64,000 bases of DNA from an uncultured Stenotrophomonas sp. (GCA_900078405.1 FLTS01000001.1:3056001-3120000), one strand, 5' to 3'; positions 46,438 to 55,302 are shown, counted from the first letter of the stretch. Program-made: numbers and translations. Notes: generated by a model from the sequence alone, not told the origin.

Positions 46438-47016
46438 CTATGGGGAGACGGCTTTCCGCTCATGCGCCTTCCTCCACGTCCGCAACCCCATCGCAGCCAG
46501 GCCGACGAACAGCACGTACAGCACCGCAGTGGCATGCAGCGATTTCACCGCGTACATGCCCACGTAGACCACGTCCACCACGATCCACAGCCACCAGGCG
46601 GCGGCGTGGCGGCGCGCCTGCCACCATTGCGCGACAAGGCTGAGTGCGGCGAGCATCGCGTCCAGCCATGGCAGGGCGGCGTCGGTCCAGCTGTGCATGG
46701 CCGCGCCGAGGGCGAGGCCGAAGGCCATGCCGAGGCCGAGGTCGCGCGCGCATCCGTTGAACGACAGCGGCGCGATGACGACGCGGCCGTCGGGCTTGTC
46801 CTGCCGGTGCCAGTTGATCCAGCCGTAGAGCAGGAACGCGGCGAAGGCGCCTTGCAACAGGGTGTCCGAATACAGCCGGGCCTCGAAGAACACCAGCGCG
46901 TACAGGCCGACGGAAACCAGCCCGACCGGCCAGGCCAGCATCCGCCGCTGCGCCATCAGCCATACGCCGAGGATGCTGAAGGCGACGGCCGACCATTCCA
47001 GGATCGCGGGGTTCAT
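46438..47016 (-). CDS. PnuC-family vitamin transporter, probably thiamine (PnuT)
   Basis: Inner-membrane transporter of 192 residues with about seven helices and the PnuC-family Trp motifs (LLYGWINWHRQDKPDG near residue 65, AAWWLWIVVDVVYVGMYAVK near 150). PnuC proteins take up nicotinamide riboside, but members downstream of TPP riboswitches (PnuT) carry thiamine. Here the gene overlaps by four bases the stop of a receptor controlled by a TPP riboswitch, so thiamine is the best reading. Confidence 0.85.
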   Translation of the reverse strand: MNPAILEWSAVAFSILGVWLMAQRRMLAWPVGLVSVGLYALVFFEARLYSDTLLQGAFAAFLLYGWINWHRQDKPDGRVVIAPLSFNGCARDLGLGMAFGLALGAAMHSWTDAALPWLDAMLAALSLVAQWWQARRHAAAWWLWIVVDVVYVGMYAVKSLHATAVLYVLFVGLAAMGLRTWRKAHERKAVSP

Positions 47017-49193
47017 AGCGCGATGGTCACCGACAGGCGCGCCTGGCGCGGGGCGCCGGGGAACAGGTAGTAGTCGCCGGCGCTGCTGCCGGTGTCGCGC
47101 CAGTAGAAGCGGTTGAAGACGTTGTCCACCGACAGGTTCCAGTCCAACGCATGCCCCCGCAGCTCATGCCGGAAGCGCAGGCCGGCGCCCACCACGCTGT
47201 AGCCGGGCGCGCGCACGCGGCCATCGACGGTGGCGACGTTCGAGGACGCGTAGCGCCAGCGGCCGGTGATGCCGAGGTCGGGGGCGAACGGCAGCTGGTA
47301 GTCGGCGTGCAGGCTTGCGCGCGTGGTCGGTACGTTGACCAGCGGGTGGCCTTCGTAGGTAGGCGTGCCGGTATCGTGCGCGCGTGCCCGCAGCACGCTG
47401 GCGCTGGCGGTGAGTTGCAGGCGTTCGCCGACACGTCCCCGCGCGCTCAGTTCCAGGCCGGTGTGGGTCTGCCGACCTTCCTGCACGAAGGTGTAGCCGT
47501 AATCGCTGTCGTCAGGCCTGGCGTACTGGAACGGCCGGCTGATGCGGAACAGCGCGGCGCCCAGCGTCAGCGAATCCGATGGTGCGTATTTGGCTCCTAC
47601 TTCGATCTGGCGCGACAGCACCGAGGGCAGGAAGTTGCCGTCATTGCTGGTCCAGAACGGCGCTTCCTGCCCGAGCGCGATGCCACGCACGTAGCTGGCG
47701 TACACGTTGAGCTGGCCGGTCGCGCTCCAGATCAGCGCGGTCTGCGGCAGGAAGTGCGACACCCGGCTTTCGCGTTCGGGGTTGCCGCGCTTGTCCCATG
47801 CGCGTTCGTCCAACTGCACGAAGCGGCCGCCGGCCAGCCATTGCCAGTTGCCGGCGAAGCTCACCCGATCCAGCACGAAGAGGGCCTTCTGCCGGCTGTC
47901 CAGACGACGCACGGACGGGCCGGGATCCAGTGGGGAAGGATCGAACTGCGGCACGTCCCGGTCGTGGATGTTGGCCGTGCCGACGTACTCGTTGACGTTG
48001 CGGCGCTTGTCCACGCCGCGGCGGAAATAGTCCGCGCCGATCATCAGCTGGTGCTCCACCGTGCCGGTGGCGAAGCGGCCGCGCAGTTCGGCGCGCAGCT
48101 GCTGGTTGCGGCGGGTGTCGTCCGGGCTGCGGTAGTCGTAGATGTCGTAGTCGCCGTTGGGCGCGAAGTAGTTGCCCGGCACGCTGCCGTCCCAGCAGGA
48201 TTCGGCGTAGTAGCAGCCATAGGCGAAGGCGACGTTGTCGTCGATCACCGAGCGGCTGTGGCTGGCCGACACGCGCGACTGCCACGCCGGGCTGAAGTCG
48301 TAGGTGTGCAGGGCGGTGAGGTTGGTGCTGTCGATGCCCACCGGCTGCTGCCAGCGCTGGTAACCGAGCATCTGCTTGCGGTCCACGTTGCGCGGCAGGG
48401 TGGTGGCGCCCAGCAACTGGTAACCCGAGACCGAGCGCTGCGCGCTGGTCTGGTAGTTGGCGTCCACTTCCAGCTTGCCGCGTTCGCCGAGCAGCCAGTC
48501 GCTGGCCAGCGAATAGAAATTGCGGCGGCCGTCGGCATGGTCGACATACGAGTTGCCGTCTTCCCATGCGGCGTTGAAGCGCAGGCCGATGCGCGGGGTC
48601 AGCCAGTGGCCCACGTCCACGGCGGCCAGTCGCGAGCCCTCCGAATCGGTGCCGAGGGTGACGCTGCGCACTTCGGCCGGGCGCTTGCCGACGAAGTTGA
48701 TGACGCCGCCGGGGGCGATCACGCCGGCGGCGAGGCCGGCCTCGCCCTTGAGGATCTCCACCTGCTGCACGTTCTCCAGCGCCAGCCGCTGTTCGCCGGC
48801 GATGGTCAGGCCGTTGAAGCGGTAGCCGGTGGCGGTGTCCAGCGCGAAGCCGCGGATGGCGATGTTCTGGTAGTAGCCCACCGGTGCGTAGCTGTCGCCC
48901 AGCGAGGCGTCGTTGCTGGCCAGCTCGGACAGCGTGCGCACGTGGCGGCTGTCGAGCAGGCTGCGGTCCAGCACGCTGACCGAGGCCGGGGTGTTCTTCC
49001 AGTCACCGCTGCCGAAGCTGCTGGATTGGGTGTCCCTGGCGCCGGGCTGCTTGGCCTGCACGCGCACGGCGGCCAGCTCGGTGGGCGAGCGGTCGGCGGT
49101 GGTGTCGAAGGCACTGGCGTGCAGCGGCAGGGCCGCGCCCAGCGCGGCGGTCAACAGCGGGATTCGGTGGCAGCGGTTCATTCGTTTCGTCAT
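47013..49193 (-). CDS. TonB-dependent receptor, probable thiamine uptake
   Basis: Outer-membrane receptor of 726 residues: signal peptide (LLTAALGAALPLHASA), plug with YQNIAIRGFALDTATGYRFN and VEILKGEAGLAAGVIAPGGV, and a barrel ending APRQARLSVTIAL. By fold it resembles siderophore receptors of the FhuE/FoxA type, but the TPP riboswitch in its leader and the coupled PnuC-like gene point to thiamine or a precursor. ATG at 49193 (MTKRMNR) is chosen; ATG at 49181 is also possible, and no good ribosome-binding site is visible for either. Confidence 0.88.
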   Translation of the reverse strand: MTKRMNRCHRIPLLTAALGAALPLHASAFDTTADRSPTELAAVRVQAKQPGARDTQSSSFGSGDWKNTPASVSVLDRSLLDSRHVRTLSELASNDASLGDSYAPVGYYQNIAIRGFALDTATGYRFNGLTIAGEQRLALENVQQVEILKGEAGLAAGVIAPGGVINFVGKRPAEVRSVTLGTDSEGSRLAAVDVGHWLTPRIGLRFNAAWEDGNSYVDHADGRRNFYSLASDWLLGERGKLEVDANYQTSAQRSVSGYQLLGATTLPRNVDRKQMLGYQRWQQPVGIDSTNLTALHTYDFSPAWQSRVSASHSRSVIDDNVAFAYGCYYAESCWDGSVPGNYFAPNGDYDIYDYRSPDDTRRNQQLRAELRGRFATGTVEHQLMIGADYFRRGVDKRRNVNEYVGTANIHDRDVPQFDPSPLDPGPSVRRLDSRQKALFVLDRVSFAGNWQWLAGGRFVQLDERAWDKRGNPERESRVSHFLPQTALIWSATGQLNVYASYVRGIALGQEAPFWTSNDGNFLPSVLSRQIEVGAKYAPSDSLTLGAALFRISRPFQYARPDDSDYGYTFVQEGRQTHTGLELSARGRVGERLQLTASASVLRARAHDTGTPTYEGHPLVNVPTTRASLHADYQLPFAPDLGITGRWRYASSNVATVDGRVRAPGYSVVGAGLRFRHELRGHALDWNLSVDNVFNRFYWRDTGSSAGDYYLFPGAPRQARLSVTIAL

Positions 49194-49267
49194 CAGCCGT
49201 GGGGGGAGACGAAGCGAAGGCGTGCACGCGCGACCGGCCTCGAAGGCGGTGTGCCTGCTGCTCAAAG

Positions 49268-49345
49268 CTCCCTACGCCGGTGCAAACCGGATCAGGTTCC
49301 AAGGGACTCTCTCAGCCTGGACAAGCCCAGGCACCCCCGCTTCAG
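49268..49345 (-). promoter_or_regulatory. TPP riboswitch (THI element)
   Basis: On the minus strand: GGGGGTGCCTGGGC, GGCTGAGAGAGTCCC, TTGGAACCTGATCCGGTTTG and CACCGGCGTAGGGA, the conserved THI-element blocks in order. It lies 75 bases before the receptor start. Thiamine pyrophosphate binding normally represses the downstream genes. Confidence 0.95.
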
Positions 49346-49391
49346 GGGTGTATTTGACCATAAACGGTACGGATTTGCCCCGCGTGCGCGT

Positions 49392-50525
49392 TCAGGCGGC
49401 AGCGTGCAGCGCGGCCAGCAAGGCCTGCCCGGCGCGGGTGCCGAACCATGCGGCGTGGCCCAGCAGGAAGGTGTGCCACGCCACGTCGGCATTGGCGACC
49501 GAGCCGGTGGCGCCGTGGAAATATTCGACCTCCGACAGTGCGAAATCGAAATGCACCACCGGCAGCAAGTCGGCCAGCAGGTGCACCTGCGCGGCGGACA
49601 GCGGCCGCACCTGCCGATAGCCGTCGAGCAGGGCGAGCGCGGTATCCGTGTGCACGGCCTGCATGCCGCGTTCCAGCTCCAGCCACGCCACCGCGTTGCG
49701 CTCGATCGCGGTGGCCAGATCGAACAGGGCGCTGGTGGGCGAGGCCAGCCCGAAATCGAGCACGGTCGCCACGCGCATGACATCGTCTTCGCGGCGCCAG
49801 AGCAGGTTGGAAACGTGCCAGTCGTTGTGCGCCCACAGCCGCGGCTCGGATTGCAGGCGCTGGTGCAGGCCCGCGTGCCACGGCAGCACGGTCTGCCGGA
49901 GGTCGTTCCGCCACGGCTTGCGTGAAAGATAGTCGGCCAGCGCCGGGCGTTCGCCGAAGTCGCGTTCGAGCAGTGCGATCGGATCGGCGGCGCGGATCAG
50001 ATCGTCGCGCGCGACCAGCACGTGGGTGCTGCGCTGCGGAGCGTTGTAGTTCGCCGAAGCCCGGTGCAGCGTGGCCAGCATCCTGCCGGCTTCCCGTGCC
50101 TGGCCGTGGTCGGCAAGTGGCGTCCACGAGGGCACGTCACGGTACAGGTCCTGCCCGTCGCCCAGCGTGTGCAGTTCATAGGTCCAGTCACCATGCTCGA
50201 TGGCGGTGGCGCCGTCGCGGTCACGCAGCACATCGACCACCGGCACGCCCGCGCCGGCAAGGTGGGCGATGAAGCGATGCTCCTCGCCCAGACTCGCCAC
50301 GCCGCGCACATCGTGGTGATGGCGCTTGATGAAGACCTGCCCCGCCGCGCCTTCGACGATGGCGGCTGCCGACATCGGGCGCGGGCTGTGCCACAGGGCG
50401 GTGCTGGCGCCTTCAAGCTGCGGGAATCGCCCGCGCAGCCATGCAATCTCGCGTTCGCTGATCGCGGGCCAGTCGGCGGGCACCTCGTCGTTGTCGAGGC
50501 CTTGGACGCGGTGGTCGGTGTTCAT
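49392..50525 (-). CDS. Aminoglycoside-phosphotransferase-fold kinase
   Basis: Kinase-like protein of 377 residues with the APH fold: catalytic loop LWAHNDWHVSNLLW (HxDxxxxN) and metal motif VLDFGLASPTSALFDLATAI; N-terminal lobe VEGAAGQVFIKRHHHD. Small-molecule kinases of this fold include thiamine, choline and homoserine kinases. It ends 47 bases before the TPP riboswitch on the same strand, but the riboswitch is downstream of it and cannot control it. Substrate unknown; thiamine is a guess from context only. Confidence 0.75.
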   Translation of the reverse strand: MNTDHRVQGLDNDEVPADWPAISEREIAWLRGRFPQLEGASTALWHSPRPMSAAAIVEGAAGQVFIKRHHHDVRGVASLGEEHRFIAHLAGAGVPVVDVLRDRDGATAIEHGDWTYELHTLGDGQDLYRDVPSWTPLADHGQAREAGRMLATLHRASANYNAPQRSTHVLVARDDLIRAADPIALLERDFGERPALADYLSRKPWRNDLRQTVLPWHAGLHQRLQSEPRLWAHNDWHVSNLLWRREDDVMRVATVLDFGLASPTSALFDLATAIERNAVAWLELERGMQAVHTDTALALLDGYRQVRPLSAAQVHLLADLLPVVHFDFALSEVEYFHGATGSVANADVAWHTFLLGHAAWFGTRAGQALLAALHAAA

Positions 50526-50706
50526 CGAGAAAGCAGGGCACAGGGGGTGTCTTGATGCCATTAGGGTAGCGGCAGCACACGGGCTTGCGCCGGTTCCTGC
50601 CGTATTCCACGAAAGGGAAGCCCGCAGTGGGCACGCGGTCATCTTTGTATCCATTCCGCCACGCAAGGCCACGCCGCCCTAACTGCTGCCGGTGGAAGCT
50701 GGACAT

Positions 50707-50720
50707 GCGGCACGTGCCGC
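50707..50720. promoter_or_regulatory. Perfect 14-base palindrome before a small gene
   Basis: GCGGCACGTGCCGC, centred on CACGTG, ending 16 bases before the ATG at 50737. It could be an operator or a hairpin in the leader next to the GGAGA ribosome-binding site. Confidence 0.4.
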
Positions 50721-50736
50721 GTCGTGGAGACTGCAG

Positions 50737-50913
50737 ATGACCCGCCAGCACAAGACCGACCAGGTGCGGCAACAGCCGCGTCCCGGCGTGGAGGACCAGC
50801 GCCGGACCAATCCGGCGCGGCAGGCTTCGCGCACCGAACCGAGCCACCAGAAGGACGTGCACGACCAGCGGATGCTGGACCGGGAGCAGGAACCGGAGGA
50901 GCCGCGGGACTGA
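50737..50913 (+). CDS. Small charged hypothetical protein
   Basis: 58 residues, very hydrophilic (MTRQHKTDQVRQQPRPGVED at the start, EQEPEEPRD at the end), with no membrane or known domain, likely disordered. GTGGAGA lies 6 bases before the ATG, and the next gene begins 69 bases later on the same strand. Real but of unknown function; resembles small stress-related proteins only in composition. Confidence 0.5.
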   Translation: MTRQHKTDQVRQQPRPGVEDQRRTNPARQASRTEPSHQKDVHDQRMLDREQEPEEPRD

Positions 50914-50982
50914 GGCATCCGCGCGGCCGGCGACCCGCGACAGCCGCCCGCTGGCGGCGTATCCGACTGAGGAGGTATCGCC

Positions 50983-51480
50983 ATGAAGAAGCGGCATGTA
51001 TTCAGTGCATCCAGCCTGCCGATGGCCGAGGCGGCGGTGGTGGCCGCGCGCCAGGCCGGCGTGGACAACGACGGCATCCTGCTGGTGGCGCGCTCGGACA
51101 TCGAGAAATACGTGATCCCCGACAAGCGCAAGATGGCCGACACCGATCTGATCACTGCCGCCGGCCGCGGTGCCGGCTATGGCGCTGCCACCGGGCTGCT
51201 GGCGGGCCTGGTCGCTGTGGCGGTGCCGCCGCTGGGCGTCACCCTGGCTGGCGCGGCGGCCGTCGGCGTGGCCGGGGCAATGATCGGCAGCTTGGCGTCG
51301 GCGCTGCTGGGCGCGACTGTGCCCGATCCGGTGCGGCAGGCATTCGATGACGAAATCGAGGCGGGCAACATCCTGGTTGTGGTCGATGGCGAACCGGAGG
51401 TGCTGGAAGTCGCCGGCCCGGCCATCGCCGGGCTTGGCCTGCGCCCGTTGCCCTATGAATCCACGTCGGCATTGACGTGA
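50983..51480 (+). CDS. Hypothetical protein with glycine-rich membrane hairpin
   Basis: 165 residues. N-terminal soluble part MKKRHVFSASSLPMAEAAVV with DGILLVARSDIEKY, then a Gly/Ala-rich hairpin (GRGAGYGAATGLLAGLVAVA, GAMIGSLASALLGA), then EIEAGNILVVVDGEPEVLEV. The pattern recalls DUF1269-like proteins, which sandwich a glycine zipper in an alpha/beta domain; not certain. TGAGGAGG precedes the ATG strongly. Confidence 0.65.
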   Translation: MKKRHVFSASSLPMAEAAVVAARQAGVDNDGILLVARSDIEKYVIPDKRKMADTDLITAAGRGAGYGAATGLLAGLVAVAVPPLGVTLAGAAAVGVAGAMIGSLASALLGATVPDPVRQAFDDEIEAGNILVVVDGEPEVLEVAGPAIAGLGLRPLPYESTSALT

Positions 51481-51604
51481 TGCGTGGCATGCGCGCGTTG
51501 GCGGCACGTTGTGATCGTCGCGGTTCCCTTCCAAGCGTGAGCCATATGCGGCATGGCATGCGCAATGGACGGTGGCGGGATGAGCGCGGGGCCCGCCCGC
51601 CGGT

Positions 51605-52249
51605 TCAGTGGGCGTCGGCGCTGGCCTGCCAGTCTGTCTGCCCGGCGGCCAGGGTCCAGCCGACCAGTTCGGTGGTGGCCTTGCCCAGCACGGTTTCGAA
51701 TGCCGCCGCCACGCTGGCCACCTCGGTGCCGGCGGCCGGCTCGGCCAGCAGGAAGGTGTGCGAGGCCACCACGCGCTGGTTGAGGCTGTGGATCAGCTTG
51801 GCGTTGAGTTCGATGGTCGCCGCCGGCCGCTCGTTGCCCGCGTAGTCCGACTCGAAGCGGCGCAGGTCGATGGCCAGCTTGTAGTCGGCACGGATGCCGC
51901 TGGCGATGCGCGCCACCGCGGTGATGCGGCCGGAATCCTCGAAGCCGCGCAGCAGGGCGTCCTCCAGCATGTCGGTGGCTGGTTGCGCCCACGTGGCGCC
52001 CCGGTAGACCTCAAGTTCCGCAGGGGTGGGGCGCACGTTGATGCGCGGGCTGTCCACCATCCGCGCCGCGGCCGGCTTGGTGATGGCCAGTTGCCATTCC
52101 GCCTGCGGCCAGGCCGGGTCGGCGCTGATGCGCGCCTGCGGCGCATAGATCGTGATGGGGTCGCGGTTGTTGCTGCTCAGCAGCGAGCAGCCGGCCAGTG
52201 CCAGCAGACAGAACGGGGTGAGCAGGCGTGTCGGCAGGGAGCGCTTCAT
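51605..52249 (-). CDS. ABC transport auxiliary lipoprotein (PqiC/DUF330 type)
   Basis: Lipoprotein of 214 residues: signal peptide with lipobox LAGC, then an LptE-like/PqiC fold (IYAPQARISADPAWPQAEWQ, RINVRPTPAELEVYRGATWA, LRRFESDYAGNERPAATIEL). It ends the Mla-like operon; its ATG overlaps the MCE-protein stop. Such lipoproteins sit on the outer membrane and receive lipid from the MCE protein. Confidence 0.85.
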   Translation of the reverse strand: MKRSLPTRLLTPFCLLALAGCSLLSSNNRDPITIYAPQARISADPAWPQAEWQLAITKPAAARMVDSPRINVRPTPAELEVYRGATWAQPATDMLEDALLRGFEDSGRITAVARIASGIRADYKLAIDLRRFESDYAGNERPAATIELNAKLIHSLNQRVVASHTFLLAEPAAGTEVASVAAAFETVLGKATTELVGWTLAAGQTDWQASADAH

Positions 52250-53172
52250 TTCGGTTCGAACTCCTTGGGGGCATCGCGGCCGAGCAGGTAGCGCACGGGG
52301 TTGTTTTCGAGGCGATCACTGACCCGGCGCAGGTCGCGGATTAGCCCGCGCAGCTCGGTCAAGGTGGGGCCGAGCTGGGCCAGGCCATCATTGGCGAAGC
52401 TGTTGATGGCGGCGCGGTTCTCGCCAAGGATGGCATCGGCATTGCCGGCGGCCGATTCCAGCTTGCCCAGGCTGGCGTCGAGCTTTTCCAGCGTGGCCGG
52501 CAATTGCCGCACGATGTTCTGGTCCAGGTGCTGGAGGGTACCGTTGGCGGTGGCGAGGGTGGCGTTGAGGTTGCGCGCGGCGTCGCGTGCCTCGACCAGC
52601 AGCGCCTGGGTACCCTGGTCGCGGTCGGCCAGCCCGCTGCTGATGGTTTCCAGGTGGGCCAGGGTATTGGAAATGCGGCCCACGTTGTCGTCGCTGAGCA
52701 GTTCGTCCATGCGCTCGACCACGCGGTTGGCCACGTCGGTGATGTTCTGCAGCGCCGAGGGGGTGGTCAGGATGGTCGGCACCGGCTCGCGGCTGGCGGT
52801 GGTGAGTGCCGGCGCCTGCGGGCTGCCGCCGCTGAGCTGGATGATCGACGGGCCGGTGAGGCTGGTGATGGCCAGCTTGGCGCGGGTGTCGGTCTTGACC
52901 GGGGTGGTGGAGTTCAGCCGTACCTTGGCGATGACTTTGCGCGGGTCGTCCGGCGCCAGCGTCAGCTCGGTGATCGAACCGACGGCGATGCCGTTGTATT
53001 GCACCGGGCTGCCCACCGACAGGCCGGTGACGGCTTCGTCGAACACCACCCGGTACTCCTGCCAGGTGCGGTCGGAGGAATACTTGGCTGCCCACAGGCC
53101 GAAGCCGAGCAGCGACAGCCCGACGATGAGGGTAAAGGCTCCGATCAGGACGTAGTTGGCTTTGGTTTCCAT
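52246..53172 (-). CDS. MCE-domain protein (MlaD-like)
   Basis: Periplasmic lipid-binding protein of 308 residues anchored by one N-terminal helix (VLIGAFTLIVGLSLLGFGLW). The MCE domain covers about residues 40-120 (YRVVFDEAVTGLSVGSPVQY, GIAVGSITEL), followed by a long helical region (residues about 160-290) that in relatives forms a hexameric tunnel. Substrate-binding part of a lipid transporter with the two genes upstream. Confidence 0.9.
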   Translation of the reverse strand: METKANYVLIGAFTLIVGLSLLGFGLWAAKYSSDRTWQEYRVVFDEAVTGLSVGSPVQYNGIAVGSITELTLAPDDPRKVIAKVRLNSTTPVKTDTRAKLAITSLTGPSIIQLSGGSPQAPALTTASREPVPTILTTPSALQNITDVANRVVERMDELLSDDNVGRISNTLAHLETISSGLADRDQGTQALLVEARDAARNLNATLATANGTLQHLDQNIVRQLPATLEKLDASLGKLESAAGNADAILGENRAAINSFANDGLAQLGPTLTELRGLIRDLRRVSDRLENNPVRYLLGRDAPKEFEPK

Positions 53173-53281
53173 GAGGTCACGGCCGGGAACAGGGGAAGGG
53201 AATGACGTTGGGTGGCGGCGTTGGATGTGTCGGGGGATGAAGATTGCAGCAGGGTGATGAAGGCGAGGCAACGGGAAGGGT

Positions 53282-54187
53282 TCATTGCCGCTGCCCCGTT
53301 CCCCGTTCCCCGCTTTCGCGCGCTGCGCGCGCGCGCGGGCCGTGGAAATATTCGCGTATCCACGGGTGGTCGAGGCGTTCGATTTCCGGCAGCGGGGCGT
53401 TGGCGATCACCTTGTGGTCGGCCAGAACCGCGACCCGGTCGCAGATGGCGTAGAGCGTGTCCAGGTCGTGGGTGATCAGGAACACGGTCAGCCCCAGCGC
53501 CTCCTGCAGAGCCTTGATCAGCCGGTCGAACGCGGCCGCGCCGATCGGGTCGAGACCGGCGGTGGGTTCGTCGAGGAACAGCAGCGGCGGATCCAGCGCC
53601 AGCGCCCGCGCCAGCCCGGCGCGCTTGCGCATGCCGCCGGACAGCTGCGAGGGCAGCTTGTTGATGGCGTCGGCCGGCAGCCCGGCCAGCTTCACCTTCA
53701 GCAGCGCCAGTTCGTAATGCCACGCCTCGGGCAGTTCCGGGTAGTGCTCCTTCAGCGGCACCTGCACGTTCTCGCCGACGGTGAGCGAGGAGAACAGCGC
53801 GCCGTCCTGGAACAGCACGCCGGTGTTGCGCTCGATGTGCAGGCGCGCGGCGGGTTCGTCCGAGCGCGCGTCCTCGCCCAGCACCTCGATCCGGCCGGCG
53901 TCGGGCCGGCGCAGGCCGAGGATGGAGCGCATCAGCACCGACTTGCCGGTGCCCGAGCCGCCGACCACGCCGAGGATCTCGCCGCGGCGCACGTCCAGGT
54001 CCAGCCCGTCGTGCACGGTCTGGCTGCCGAAGCGGTTGACCAGCCCGCGCACGTTGATGGCGGTGTTGCCGTCATCGGGAACAGGGGACGGAGTACGGGA
54101 AATGGAAGATGCAGTGCCAGTCCCGGCGGCCGCCACGGTGCCAGTCGTTTCCATTCCCGGTTCCCCGTTTCCCGTTCCCGGCTTCAT
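53282..54187 (-). CDS. ABC transporter ATP-binding protein (MlaF-like)
   Basis: ATPase of about 301 residues: Walker A GGSGTGKSVLMR, Q-loop LFQDGALFSSLTV, signature LSGGMRKRAGLARALAL, Walker B LLFLDEPTAGLD, H-loop LITHDLD. The first 45 residues and the last 10 are low-complexity and come from GGGAACGGG-type DNA repeats, so the start is uncertain (ATG 54187, GTG 54193 or ATG 54154). The domain proper begins near INVRGLVNRFG. Energises the lipid transporter. Confidence 0.9.
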   Translation of the reverse strand: MKPGTGNGEPGMETTGTVAAAGTGTASSISRTPSPVPDDGNTAINVRGLVNRFGSQTVHDGLDLDVRRGEILGVVGGSGTGKSVLMRSILGLRRPDAGRIEVLGEDARSDEPAARLHIERNTGVLFQDGALFSSLTVGENVQVPLKEHYPELPEAWHYELALLKVKLAGLPADAINKLPSQLSGGMRKRAGLARALALDPPLLFLDEPTAGLDPIGAAAFDRLIKALQEALGLTVFLITHDLDTLYAICDRVAVLADHKVIANAPLPEIERLDHPWIREYFHGPRARAARESGERGTGQRQ

Positions 54188-54189
54188 CG

Positions 54190-55302
54190 TCACCAATCCA
54201 TGTGCATGAACCACAACGCGGCCAGCGCGTCGAGGATGATGACCAGCGAGATGGTCTGCACCACGCTGGAGGTGGTGCGCTCGCCCACCGATTGCGCGGT
54301 GCCTTCCACCTTCAGCCCTTCCAGGCAGCCGATCAGGGCGATGATGACCGCGAACACCGGCGCCTTGGACAGGCCGACGAGGAAGTGCCGTGCTTCCATC
54401 GTGTCGTGCATGCGCGCGATGTACATCTGTGGCGGGATGCCGAGGTCGAACGCGCCGACGGTGACGCCACCGGCCAGGCCGGCGATCATCGCGATGAAGG
54501 TCAGCAGCGGCAGCATCACCAGCAGCGCCAGCACCCGCGGCAATACCAGCAGGTCGACGGGGTCCAGGCCGAGGGTGCGGATGGCGTCGATTTCCTCGCG
54601 CGCCTTCATCGCGCCGATCTGCGCGGTGAAGGCGCTGGCGGTACGCCCGGCCAGCACGATGGCGGTGAGCAGTACGCCGAATTCGCGCAGGAAGGCGATG
54701 TTGACCAGCTCCACCACGTAAATCTCCGCACCGAAATCGCGCAGGATGGTGGAGCCGAGGAAGGCGATCACCGCGCCGACCAGGTACGACAGCAGCGCGA
54801 TCAGAGGCACCGCGTCAAGCCCGACCTCCTCCATCTGGTGCACGGTGGCGGTCAGCCGCAGGCGCCGCGGCTGGCGCAGCAGCCGCGCCAGCTTGGCCAG
54901 GTTCTCGCCGAAGAAGCCCAGCAGCACCACGACGTTGCCGCCGATGGCGTGCATCGAGCGGCCCAGCCGCTCCAGCGCCGCGGCCACGCCGTAGTCGCGC
55001 TGCGGCTTGGGGCGCTCGTCGGCCACTTCCTCGATGGTGCAGACCAGCGCACGGTGTTCGTCGCGAAACAGCAGCGCCTCGTCGGGCAGCCCGGTGCGGT
55101 GCGCGAAGCGCAGCAGTTGCAGCACGCCGGCTGAATCCAGTTGGTCGATGCCGCGCGCGTCCAGTGCCTGTGGCGGGGTGTCCAGCGCGCGCAGCAGTTG
55201 CGCCGACTGCAGCGCGGTGGACAGCGTCCAGTTGCCGGACAACCTGAGCTGGCCGTCGGCATCGGGGTCCATTGCGCAATGGGGCGGTCGGGGCTGTTTC
55301 AT
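54190..55302 (-). CDS. ABC transporter permease (MlaE-like) with N-terminal STAS-like part
   Basis: Permease of about 370 residues. Residues 1-95 resemble a STAS domain (LRLSGNWTLSTALQSAQLLR, LDARGIDQLDSAGVLQLLRF), the job done by separate MlaB in E. coli; the MlaE-type permease follows with IALLSYLVGAVIAFLG, GRTASAFTAQIGAMKAREEI and GLDPVDLLVLPRVLALLVML. So the MlaB and MlaE functions are on one chain. Start taken at 55302; 55311 and 55272 are alternatives. First gene of the operon. Confidence 0.88.
   Translation of the reverse strand: MKQPRPPHCAMDPDADGQLRLSGNWTLSTALQSAQLLRALDTPPQALDARGIDQLDSAGVLQLLRFAHRTGLPDEALLFRDEHRALVCTIEEVADERPKPQRDYGVAAALERLGRSMHAIGGNVVVLLGFFGENLAKLARLLRQPRRLRLTATVHQMEEVGLDAVPLIALLSYLVGAVIAFLGSTILRDFGAEIYVVELVNIAFLREFGVLLTAIVLAGRTASAFTAQIGAMKAREEIDAIRTLGLDPVDLLVLPRVLALLVMLPLLTFIAMIAGLAGGVTVGAFDLGIPPQMYIARMHDTMEARHFLVGLSKAPVFAVIIALIGCLEGLKVEGTAQSVGERTTSSVVQTISLVIILDALAALWFMHMDW

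Noticed and set aside
53320..53345. Run of CG dinucleotides as a regulatory Z-DNA site
   Set aside because: It is inside the 3' end of the ATPase gene within repeat-derived sequence; nothing supports a function.
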